Origin: Mesostigma viride
Taxonomy: Eukaryota; Streptophyta; Mesostigmatophyceae; Mesostigmatales; Mesostigmataceae
Reading direction: 5' to 3'
DNA length: 47,500 nucleotides
NCBI GenBank assembly: GCA_009746045.1
Contig: RPFO01000065.1
Coordinates: forward strand, 749,211-796,710
This document shows positions 29,065-38,516 of this stretch, in pieces. The notes under the pieces are model-generated. The model had not been told where the DNA came from. It saw nothing but the letters and a program-made list of their open reading frames with translations, and did not search any database. Position 1 is the stretch's first letter, and each line of letters begins with the position of its first letter. A program made the position numbers and the translations under genes.

Positions 29065-31464
29065 CAGTGTATAATCATACGCAATACGCTATCGTACGCG
29101 GCCCAGGTGTATAATGTATAATACGCTTCATACGGTGTATTATACGCTAATCGTACGCTAACCTCTTAAAAGTCTGTTTTTGCATGGTTTTGATGATCAT
29201 TCATCAATCTGACCAACCCAACATGTTCTCCAGCATCACAAGTTTGGCTTTATATGCCACTGTCCATGTTCCCAAGAAAAGTCCTTATTTTAGGACCAGT
29301 TTGAATTAAAAAATATATGTGCAAACATCAAATTTTGACCCTGGCATTTTTACCACTGACAGATAACACACTTTTTGAATTTTGGACAAAAACCTGGGTT
29401 CAAATAATTACATTTAGTGCCTGAATGGACCCTGGCCCATGGCAGGCCTCAAACCGCGAATTTGGTCAAAATGAGAATTTAGGACCAATAGGACCAATTA
29501 GTGTCAACGCATGACCATGCTATCCACACGGTCCCTTGAGCATCTTACAAGCGCTAGGGGACCCTACGAGGCCTTGGGATGGCGGGGCAGCGTATAACAA
29601 GGCCATACCCTGCTGTGGCTGCCTCTATATATACGCGTGCTTAACGGTGTCACAGATGGTGCAGGTAATGCAATATACGGTTGCATGGTTGCTGAGGTTG
29701 CCCGGCTTGAACATGGCCCACCCCTTGCGGTAAACTTTCTCTAAGCATATGCCAAACCTTCTTTGACATCACGGACATGCTGGCCACCACCCAGCGATGA
29801 AAAAACATTGCATTTGCATTGCAACTAACACATGAATGCAGCCAAATCAAGTTACAGAACAACGTTGTGCTAACATGCAACGCTTTGTGAGCGAATTCAG
29901 GGTGCATGTAACACGTAAACCATATTGTATATACTGTCTGAGAACACCCTGAACGACTGCAGGCCATAGGACCATGGTTTATAACTAACACATGAGTAAA
30001 ACTGCTCTTACGCATGTGTGTTTTAGCTGCAGCGGACGACGAAGATAGAGACGTAAAAAATTGTATGACGTAAACCAACTATGTGTGACAGTTATGTGCA
30101 CAGAGAGCGTCCCCTCTTTTTAGGCATAGCTTACTGACTCAAAACACCACGACAGCGTTGCCAGTTACACTCATGATCTAGGGCACCCCGGCACGTACCT
30201 GCTACTTACGTCGCCTCATTCCAGATGGTTGCAAAAAAGTCGCTGAAATCCGCAGCGAGGTCAGCTTTCCGAGAGCTGAGCGCACCAAAGCTGGCCAACC
30301 GGTTCGAAAATGATATAAACCACGCTTGTGCTGCGTTCTAGGTCCAAGAAATACCGAAAGTGAAGACCTATAAGGTGCGCTCGCTGCCCAGCCTGAACGT
30401 CCCTAAAACATGGTCGACAATGGAAATCGGGCAAGAATATCACGGCCCAGGCGCTCCCATGTCAAATACTCCGTTTCTAAACTCCAGACTATAATCAAAA
30501 TCGTCCACAAAAATTTCCTGGCTTGATTCGCACCACCATTGCTAATACACTAACATGTTTGTGCCAAAATCGACCCTCCGCGAGCAGGCGATCTGCGACC
30601 CATTTGTGTTGTGCCGCTGTGCTACAGCGCTACACATAAAAACTTGCGCAGAAAATTTCACAGCCTTTAAGCATAACTAACGACCTTTCGTTTTTGCTAC
30701 TGGGCGCCCGAAATGATAAACGCACGTGAAAACGCCGGCCACGATTGTCAGGTCGCCATATCCACCTCAGATCATTCCCGCACCCACTTTTTCGCTCCAA
30801 AATCGGTTATATTTTTGGTCGAGGTACCTACTTTCCCGCCATTATACCCGGTACCCGGGTACGGAATCCGGGTACCATGTGCCGGTACCACGGGTCGGGT
30901 ACATCATGCCGGGTACGGTCCACATGGGGTACGGTCCATATAGTGACCCCCCCCCCGGTACCTCGGTTATAATAAATTGGTCCTTAATTTAGGACAAAGT
31001 CCTAAATTAAGGACCGTGGGAGGCTTAACAGTCCACATTATCACATGGCCTTGCCAATGTCGTCACTACCTATAGTAGAACAATAAGCGCTGTCCCTAAT
31101 GAATAGTTACTCAATAAAAGCACAACAAAACGTCAAGTTTATATTCAACTAGGGGTACTGAATAAGACATTTTGCCAGAAATAAGACACATTGCCTACTC
31201 ATCGTAGGCCGGCCATTACTAATGGTTCTGCATGAAGCAAGGATACAAAAGGCTTTATGGCTGGCATGCAGGCTAACAAAGTGCATGCATTCATGCAACC
31301 TGCATGCCCTATTGCTGGCACTTCCGTGAAAACTGATCACATGTGGTAAGGTGGCCACTGACTGGCCGCATTGACCTGCATGGCCTAATAAGGCACTAGT
31401 GCATCGTGCTTCACATCACGAAACAGCTGCAATAACCGTCACCGCATGTCGGGCAAGGGTCCTT
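29065..31464. other. Intergenic, no gene resolved; AT-rich and palindromic patches
   Basis: 29065-29165 is 'tacgc'-rich. 29280-29480 is AT-rich with repeated 'aggacca'. 30830-30960 is a degenerate array of 'gggtacgg'/'ggtacc' motifs followed by a C-run. 30979-31015 is a perfect hairpin. A small plus-strand frame opens at ATG 30225 (38 codons) without recognisable features. I see no coherent gene, although unrecognised exons are possible. Confidence 0.4.
30979..31015. repeat. Perfect 17-bp inverted repeat with 3-nt loop
   Basis: The arm GGTCCTTAATTTAGGAC (30979-30995) is followed by AAA and then its exact reverse complement (30999-31015). It may be a remnant of joined terminal inverted repeats of a small transposon; the same 'aggacca' and 'cctaaatt' words occur loosely in 29280-29480. 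Confidence 0.8.
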
Positions 31465-32093
31465 TAGTCATCATACGCAAGATGAGCCTTGATCTTGTTC
31501 AGGGCACGCAGGTTGTGGCAGACATAGACGATCTTGTTTAGGGTCTCATCAGTCAGTCATCCTGTTGCGTCTGAGGGATTTGAGCCACCCAGCCGTGCTG
31601 TTCACCCGCTCCACGGCTGAATTGGATAATGGCTGGGCCAGCACCCTGACAGCCACGCGCTGCAACTCAGGAACATTCCCCCCCCAGGTAAGCCACCACT
31701 GGTAGGGCTCGATCTTGAAAACCCCCGGTTGGTCCTCGACTTCAACGTCCCACAACTTGGCTTGCCTCTGGGCCTGACCCTCGTCGTCAAAGTCGCCCTG
31801 CTTGCCGAGGTACATTTCGAGCTGTTATTTGTCTGCTGCCCATCCTTGAAGACACGCTCTTTGCTAACATATGTCCAAACATCCTCAGAATCAGCCTCTA
31901 ACTCGTCGGCCCCATCATCATCATGGTCCATCTCCTCACTCTCGATCCGCAGCCATGGCGCCTGTTGATATGCTATGATAGGTGACCACCGCGATCTTGC
32001 TGGCAGACCAATTATCTTGGCACATTTTGTCTTCTTGAACGGTGCCTTCCTGTCCTGCCAATACACGCAGCCATATGCATTGATCTTGGCCAA
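31465..32093 (-). pseudogene. hAT-type transposase C-terminal remnant
   Basis: Minus-strand frames read first 'ARSRWSPIIAYQQAPWLRI' with an acidic stretch (32093 to about 31820). After a frame change comes 'YQWWLTWGGNVPELQRVAV', then 'LAQPLSNSAVERVNSTAGWLK' and 'RNRMTD'. A WW near a P-x-L motif, followed by an S/N-x-x-x-ER-x-(F/N)S block, is the signature of the hAT C-terminal dimerisation domain. A 4-bp duplication (actg) near 31556 shifts the frame; beyond it the tail continues 'ETLNKIVYVCHNLRALNK' to about 31465. At least two frameshifts, no N-terminus and no terminal repeats found, so a decayed fragment. Confidence 0.6.
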
Positions 32094-32189
32094 GTGGCAC
32101 CTTGCTGCTCACTTGTTTCTACTACTCGGCGCGCCGCATGCCTAGTCTAGAAACTTCCGCTTCACCCGAGCTGTAAACTGATGCCGGAG

Positions 32190-32340
32190 CCAAAAATACG
32201 CAAAAAAAATACGCAAAAAAATACGCGATACGCAAGAAATACCCTAAAAATACGCGGCGCGTACGAAAGTACCCCGTTTTCGTACGCGCTGCTCGCGTAT
32301 CGCGTATAATACGCGCGATACGGCGTATGATCATACACTG
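32190..32340. repeat. TACGC-rich flank of the long (ATCC)n array
   Basis: Degenerate repeats of 'aaaatacgc' then 'gcgtacg'/'cgcgtat' words, ending GTATGATCATACACTG at the array. The reverse complement of this end resembles the flank at 29065-29160 next to the other (ATCC)n array, so the arrays probably belong to a dispersed repeat family. Confidence 0.6.
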
Positions 32341-32894
32341 ATCCATCCATCCATCCATCCATCCATCCATCCATCCATCCATCCATCCATCCATCCATCC
32401 ATCCATCCATCCATCCATCCATCCATCCATCCATCCATCCATCCATCCATCCATCCATCCATCCATCCATCCATCCATCCATCCATCCATCCATCCATCC
32501 ATCCATCCATCCATCCATCCATCCATCCATCCATCCATCCATCCATCCATCCATCCATCCATCCATCCATCCATCCATCCATCCATCCATCCATCCATCC
32601 ATCCATCCATCCATCCATCCATCCATCCATCCATCCATCCATCCATCCATCCATCCATCCATCCATCCATCCATCCATCCATCCATCCATCCATCCATCC
32701 ATCCATCCATCCATCCATCCATCCATCCATCCATCCATCCATCCATCCATCCATCCATCCATCCATCCATCCATCCATCCATCCATCCATCCATCCATCC
32801 ATCCATCCATCCATCCATCCATCCATCCATCCATCCATCCATCCATCCATCCATCCATCCATCCATCCATCCATCCATCCATCCATCCATCCAT
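32341..32894. repeat. (ATCC)138 microsatellite
   Basis: About 554 bp of perfect ATCC units, one of the longest pure tracts in the window. It abuts the TACGC-rich block on the left and, 30 bp further right, the tandem heptamers of LINE family A. Perfect over its whole length, so either young or under active slippage; assembly length may be unreliable. Confidence 0.95.
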
Positions 32895-32924
32895 CGATCG
32901 GGGTAATGATGTACACATATCAAG

Positions 32925-33560
32925 GAGCCACGAGTCACGAGCCATGTCGACAAGCCACGAGCCACGAGCCACGAGGACTAGCCATGGCTGACGGCGGAGC
33001 TCGTAACTTTCACGTTTGAGCTCCGAATTCAGCCGTGAATATCACTATCGCTTTGTCTTTCTAAGACGCACATGCTGATATAATTTTCCGAATCTATTAC
33101 GCAATATATGACGAGCAAACGCTCCTCGACACAACGCAGTTTGGCAGATGCGCTCGGCCATGAAAATACGTCTGCAGCTCAGGCTGCAGCTTCGCCTTCA
33201 GGTCCGGCAGGCAGCGGTGACACTAGTCGTGCACTGGTGGTCGCCCCGACCCCTCCCGAGCTCCATGCCTCCTCGCCATCAGCCTCGCCTGACCCTAAAC
33301 GCACCCGCTCAGCCGACAAAACAGGAGGGTCTTCACGCCCCTCAGAACCGCGCTTTAAGCCTGAACCTTTCAAGGTCGATGACCACAACTGGACCAACAT
33401 GTCCCCGGCAACTGCCCTGCTGCGTTGCATCTTCTACGGGGACTACGCCTGGCTTTACGACCTGTCACAGGTCGTAAAGTGCCTCCATCTCCACAGCATC
33501 GACCGCCTCATCTGCTCGGATGGCACAGGTCTGGTGCATGGCACAACACCAGCGTCCTGT
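32925..33560 (+). mobile_element. LINE family A 5' end with ORF1 N-terminus
   Basis: Starts with tandem CACGAGC-type heptamers (32927-32980), then a leader nearly identical to 6226-6352. ATG at 33108 opens an intact frame with 'MTSKRSSTQRSLADALGHE', an Ala/Ser/Pro-rich stretch, 'SASPDPKRTRSADK' and 'FKVDDHNWTNMSPATALL', and continues past 33540. Only the first 110 codons have relatives here (3055, 6353). The rest, 'FYGDYAWLYDLSQVVKCLHL', is not recognised. The frame runs out in the tandem repeat that starts about 33578, so the element is 3'-truncated or interrupted. Confidence 0.6.
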
Positions 33561-33577
33561 ACGTTTGTTTGTTTTTT

Positions 33578-34062
33578 TCAGATTATCATGCCATGTACTT
33601 CAGATTACAGTGTGCAATGGGGCTGCAAACATGCATGCCACCCAATTACCGATCATGTTCAGCATGTCCACCAACTTTGGATAGGGTCCCATGTTATTTA
33701 TCCATAAAACAGTGACGTTGGCAAGAAGAAAAAGGCGAAAATCACGGTTTTTACCTATTATCATGCCATTTACTTCACGTGTATAGTTTGAAATAGGGCT
33801 GCAAACATGCATGCCACCCAAATACATCATGTTCAGCAGGTCCACCAACTTTGGACGTGATCCCATGTCATTTAGCCACATGATAGCGACATGTGCAAGC
33901 AGAAAAAAAGGTAAAATTCAGAGCGTTTACACATTATCAATGCCATTTAATTCAGATTTCTAGTGTATGAATTGGGCTGCAAACATGTGTGCAACCCAAA
34001 TGCATCATGTTTATCATGTCCACCAACTTTGGATGTGAACCATGTAGTCAACATAATACATA
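33578..34062. repeat. Three copies of a ~176-bp tandem repeat
   Basis: Units begin with 'attatcatgccat'-type text at about 33579, 33757 and 33932 (periods near 177 and 175). Shared blocks are 'gggctgcaaacatg', 'caacccaaa'-like text, 'gtccaccaactttgga' and 'aagcagaaaaa'-like text. Copies differ by about 15-20 percent. The length is near a nucleosomal repeat, as in many satellites, but three copies do not make a satellite array. Confidence 0.75.
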
Positions 34063-34229
34063 AACACATCACCTTGAAATGACCCGTTTTTTTACATAAA
34101 CTGCCGAGCGATGCAACAAGGTGCAATACACCAGTGACAGGCTGGCACATGTCACCTGGCATCCATGTACATTGTACGCTAACGTAATGACATCGGCATA
34201 TCCCAGTTCTAGATCTTTTGTTGTTTCCC

Positions 34230-35550
34230 ACCCATGCAGTCGCCCACCCATGCAGCCAAGAGCCATGCACCTCAACACCTACCCACCCACAAGACTAATA
34301 CACTCACGCGCCTGGGCACCCAGCCACCCACTCGTCCACCCACCCACCGCTGACCCACCCACCCAGCCAGCCATGCCCTTACTAACCCACCCTATCTAAC
34401 CACCCGTGCACCCGGGCACCGGGCCACCTACCAACCCACTGGGACATCCACCCACCGAGCCAGCCACCTGCGCAACCCACCCAAGCTAGTAGCAGGCAAT
34501 AAGGAGGCAATCACCCATCCATTATCAGTAGCCAGCCACCCAACCACCTGATCGCCCAGCCAGCTGGCCCAATGTGCACTACCTGGCCTCCCACTCTTTA
34601 CCCACCCACTCACATTAACCCACTCAACCATGCAGTCCCTTTCCCCATATACCCAGTGACCCATGCACCCACTCACCACCCACACATGCATTCTTTCAGC
34701 CAGCCATACACACACCTCACCGGCCCCCAACCTGCACAGCCCTTCACTCGTGATACGGGAGTCAATCCCAACCACAAACCAATCCACGCATTCATATATG
34801 CGGGCCCACCCACCCATCTACCCACCCGTTCGCCCACACACGAACTTCTAGTCACCTACGCATCCACCGCCACCGATCGAGTCCACCGATGGCCCACCAC
34901 CCACCCACCCACCCACCCGCATCCCAAACCATCTTACTAGCCCACCACCCTCAAACCCATGCAAGTGTTTCAGTCACGCACTTAGAAGATCAACAAGTCA
35001 ACCATTTAGAGAAGTCCCCAAAGCCTGTCAATCACCCAGCCACCTGGCCATCCACCTGTAACCACCCACCCTTGCACTCATCCACCCACCATAACCAGCC
35101 ACCCAAACACCCTGCACCCACCCACCCTCTCCAACTGCCTGAGCTCCTAGTAGCTACTTCAATGGCCAGCCACTTACCCACCAGGCATTCACCTTTCAGC
35201 CAGCCACCTGCCCAACCCATGCACCTCTAGCCAGGCATTCATTGAAGCATCTAGCCTGAGCCCGGCACCCACCCAAGACTGCCTGGGCAACCAACTAAAC
35301 AACTAAACAACCACCCAGCTACTACTCAACCACCTAACCTGCACCCACCACCCGCCCAACCACCCGGCAATCACCTAACCACCTAAACACCCAACACCCA
35401 AACCAACCAGGCATGTGCCCGCCCGTTCGTGCTTGCACGTCTGCACCATACACGCAACGTACCCCATACACGCTCCACTCACCTAGCCAGCCAGTGCATG
35501 CCCAGCTAGCCACCTGGCTGCCCGACTCGCGCATGATCGAAGGCAGTCTT
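34230..35550. repeat. Long decayed CCCA/CCA-rich simple-sequence tract
   Basis: More than 1.3 kb rich in 'ccaccca', 'cagccacc' and 'cacccac' with frequent interruptions. It looks like an old minisatellite that has decayed by substitution. No coding sequence is visible; open frames give Pro/His/Thr-rich nonsense. The chromovirus LTR inserts at its right edge (35553). Confidence 0.65.
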
Positions 35551-35552
35551 AG

Positions 35553-36122
35553 TGTTACGTCGCGTAACAATTCGTTGTAGTTACGGACGTAAATTAGGTC
35601 TTTTGCCTCGGTTGTCCCTAGGTTTACGTGTAGCTCCTACCGGGACACTATTGTCCTCGTAACAGTACTGTGGTACGTTGGGTGCCTTTGGGCGCCGCGC
35701 CGCGTACTTTACTAGTGGTCCTTATCCTTTGGTAGAATGTAGTGGACCAGCGTGCATCTGTATCTGTGCCGGTGCATCTGTAGGCGAGGGCCATGTCGGC
35801 CCGAGCGTGTTGGACCGTTGGTGACCATTTATGCACGTTCTACCCCTCGTGCGTTCACTCGGCGTGTGTTAAATGAATTAACACATTTAGGCTTGGGTCA
35901 CGGCAGTGTACATAGTTGTGTTTCCTTCCTCTATTCCTGGAGTAAACGGGTTGTGTAAATGGCTTATGGCGTATTATAGCAACACTTACGTTAATGCATT
36001 GAGATCTGGATCGTCTCGTTCGTCTTTCGCTACTAGGGGATTAACTAGAGGTGGCTTGACTAGTTTAGGCAGCATCAGGCCAGGTAGAGGTAGAGGTAGT
36101 GGTAGATACCCGCGGCGTAACA
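35553..36122 (+). repeat. 5' LTR of the chromovirus
   Basis: 570 bp from TGTTACG to CGTAACA, perfect 7-bp terminal inverted repeats. The first 17 bp, TGTTACG-TCG-CGTAACA, form a hairpin repeating the same ends. The LTR limits are supported by the homologous LTR at 3362-5590 and by the primer-binding site that follows. Confidence 0.75.
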
Positions 36123-36123
36123 A

Positions 36124-36135
36124 TGGACTCGGAGG
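36124..36135 (+). promoter_or_regulatory. Candidate primer-binding site (TGGACTCGGAGG)
   Basis: Begins TGG one base after the LTR end, as expected for pairing with a tRNA 3'-CCA. The older copy has TGGAATCGGAGG at 5592. It is not the TGGTATCAGAGC initiator-Met site common in plant chromoviruses. Which tRNA ends CCTCCGAGTCCA in this organism is unknown. Confidence 0.5.
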
Positions 36136-36401
36136 AATTTTAGGTAGAGAACCAGACGACGATCCCCTGCAACATACGTCATTGAATCAACCCTTCCGCG
36201 TCCGGGAAAATGAAGACGACACCTACTTGACAGGAAATGGGCGGGTCGCCTGCAAGCTGGGGGGGTAGTGCTGCCCGATTCGGGACACGCCCTGCCTAGA
36301 AGTTAGACCTGCTCAAAGCGGATGAACTCCTCACGTAGCTAGTTCCTTTTCCTTTTCCTCGTTTTGTTTTCTTGAGACATGTGGCCTACTGTCGTAGATA
36401 G

Positions 36402-36602
36402 GTGGTGGTTTTGGGTTCTACGTTAGAGAGACGACTAGCGTCTTGTAGATTACACTTTTCTGCATTCTTGCCTGCGTTGTATTTAGACGACCCATCGCCA
36501 GACGCAGAATTCTTGAAACCGGATACTTACGACCACCTGGCGCTGGAAACCTCGTCCCTGCGTGCGTCGTCAATCTGGTTCGGTTTCAGACACCCGAGAT
36601 AA
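36402..36602 (+). CDS. Small leader ORF of the chromovirus, unrecognised
   Basis: 66 codons in the leader between the primer-binding site and the next ORF, with 'FLPALYLDDPSPDAEFLKPD' near the middle. The older fragment at 6064-6200 has only a vague counterpart. It could be the 5' part of the next protein separated by a frame change, or chance. No function assigned. Confidence 0.3.
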   Translation: MVVLGSTLERRLASCRLHFSAFLPALYLDDPSPDAEFLKPDTYDHLALETSSLRASSIWFGFRHPR

Positions 36603-36659
36603 GTCGCCTTCCCCTCGTTCTCCTTATTTGACTACTCAAGACCTACCAGGTGCGTTAAC

Positions 36660-37064
36660 ATGAACCAGCGACGTCCTTTTCCTGCTCCTTCTCATTCGAC
36701 AAGTAATAATAGTTTAGCGAAGTATTACGTTGTTATTACCCCTCAATGGGCATCTATTTTCTTATCGTGGGCCGATGCTAGGAAGTTCGTTCAGTCACGT
36801 GCTTATAACGTCTCCAAATATAAGAAGTTTATGTCCTTTGAAGAAGCTCAGACCTACCTCTTAAAGCATAGTGAATCAGATTTGGGTCTCCATTCTCGTC
36901 CTTCTCCTCATGCTCGTCCTGCAGTAGATAGTCTTGTTTTTGTTACACCACCTCCATCTCCTCCTTCGTCTCCCCCTAAACGGGCTGCATCCTCATCTAG
37001 CTTAGATACGCCTCTCACCTTAGAGTTCGGTTCACTATCCATTACTGTTGCTAAAAAGGATTGA
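36660..37064 (+). CDS. RNase H1 N-terminal hybrid-binding / viroplasmin-like domain protein
   Basis: 134 codons, intact. Residues about 20-72 read 'AKYYVVITPQWASIFLSWAD', 'ARKFVQSRAYNVSKYKKFMS' and 'FEEAQTYLLKHSE'. This is the pattern of the small domain at the N-terminus of eukaryotic RNase H1 and in caulimovirus P6, in which Y-V-V, W, K-K-F and EEA-x-x-L are conserved (Cauli_VI type). In RNase H1 it binds RNA-DNA hybrids. The remainder is Pro/Ser-rich and ends 'SLSITVAKKD'. It lies upstream of gag with its own ATG and stop, 123 bp before the gag ATG. A role in nucleic-acid handling during reverse transcription or in an inclusion body is my inference. Confidence 0.65.
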   Translation: MNQRRPFPAPSHSTSNNSLAKYYVVITPQWASIFLSWADARKFVQSRAYNVSKYKKFMSFEEAQTYLLKHSESDLGLHSRPSPHARPAVDSLVFVTPPPSPPSSPPKRAASSSSLDTPLTLEFGSLSITVAKKD

Positions 37065-38516
37065 TTTAAATTGTTTCCTTCTTTTAGGACACTAAAGCTT
37101 TTTCTTTTCTTTCCTTGCCTTAAATTAGGCCTTGTTCTTTATCCTTGTTGCTTTCAGTTAGATTCCTAATCATTTACTTAATTAAAAATGGATCCAGTGG
37201 GTGGTAACATGTCGCCTATACCTACCAACACTCCTACTATGAGTAATAATAATAATAATACTAACAACCATAACAACAATCGTGGTAACCGACGGGACTC
37301 ACTTGAAACGGTGCACCATCTCACCCCTCAAGGTAATCTTCGTACCTCACCTCCTCCTGCTACTGGTGGTCGCCGTCGTCCCTCACTTACCCCTCCTACC
37401 TATGAACAACGTATGCATGTTAGATTTAGTGATGACCCTTCCCTTACCCTGAACCAGGCCCCTGCCCCTCCTGCAACCTTGGCTCACCCCCCCAGCAGGT
37501 CCTCACTAACTAACAATGTTGCTAGGCCTCCTTCCCGCCCTGTGCCTTCCATGCCTGCTTTTAACACGGGTCGTGCCTCTGCCCCTGTCGGCCCTTCTGG
37601 GCGCCCTAGTGCAGTTCCCTTTTACCCGGCCACCTGCTTCCTGGTCCTACCCTGAGACGGCCTATGAGGCAGCCCAGGTCCCTACCCGTGTGGCTGATTT
37701 AGAAGTTAATAGTGATTTCAGCACCATGCCCCTAGATGATAGAAATTATGATCATTTTGCCTACTCCTCTCTTCGTGAGCAATATACTGTCCCCTTCTCT
37801 TATGGGCACCAGCCTGAAACGGTGGCCCCTTCTAGACCCCTACCCAAGACTTTTCCTCTTCCTTCCTTCTATCCCACTTATGTAGCAGTGGAAGATAGTG
37901 GCCCTATGGGAAAAACTGACTCTTCTAACCCCCCTAAGCCCCCTGCTCTTCCCCTCTTTGCTAACCTTCCCAAGCTGGATGTCAAGTCTACCCCTCAACA
38001 GTTTTTCACCTTTATTATGTTGCTTACCCAGAACACAGAGTCGTGGCAGAATCATAATAGATGGCGTCTCTCTGATGCTGTATTAGTTCCTCACTACCTT
38101 ACAACCTGCATTACTCCTGAGCTTGCTAACCTCATTCAGTGCGAGTCTTTGGCCTCTCATGCCTACCCTAAGTCTGTAGCAGAATTGTTTAAACGTTTAG
38201 AGAACCATTTAGTCCCTCCTGATTCAGATTGGCAGGACAGATTAGCCTTTGGTACCTTGCAGCAGGGTACTAAATCATTTAAGGAGTATATGAAAGAGTT
38301 TGATGCTCAGATGGTACGAATTAGAGATTTGTCGGGTGCAGAAGTACGTGCTCGCTTCCTCCAAGGCCTCAGTAGACCTTTACTACGTGAAGTCAAGCGC
38401 CAGTTCTCTCCCTACCGTTTTACTGATCTGCCCCTCAAGCATGTGCGCCAGCATCTCTTGCGAGTAGCAGATTTCTTCACCACTCCTTCTCTCCCTACTA
38501 CCCGTTCCCGTATTAA

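Noticed and set aside
30225-30341. Small plus-strand ORF (38 codons) rich in Lys/Ala
   Set aside because: Too short, with no homology or supported splice sites, in a region without other coding signal.
32122-32972. MDGW-repeat proteins of more than 200 codons
   Set aside because: Artefact of the pure (ATCC)n microsatellite, the same as at 28552-29084.
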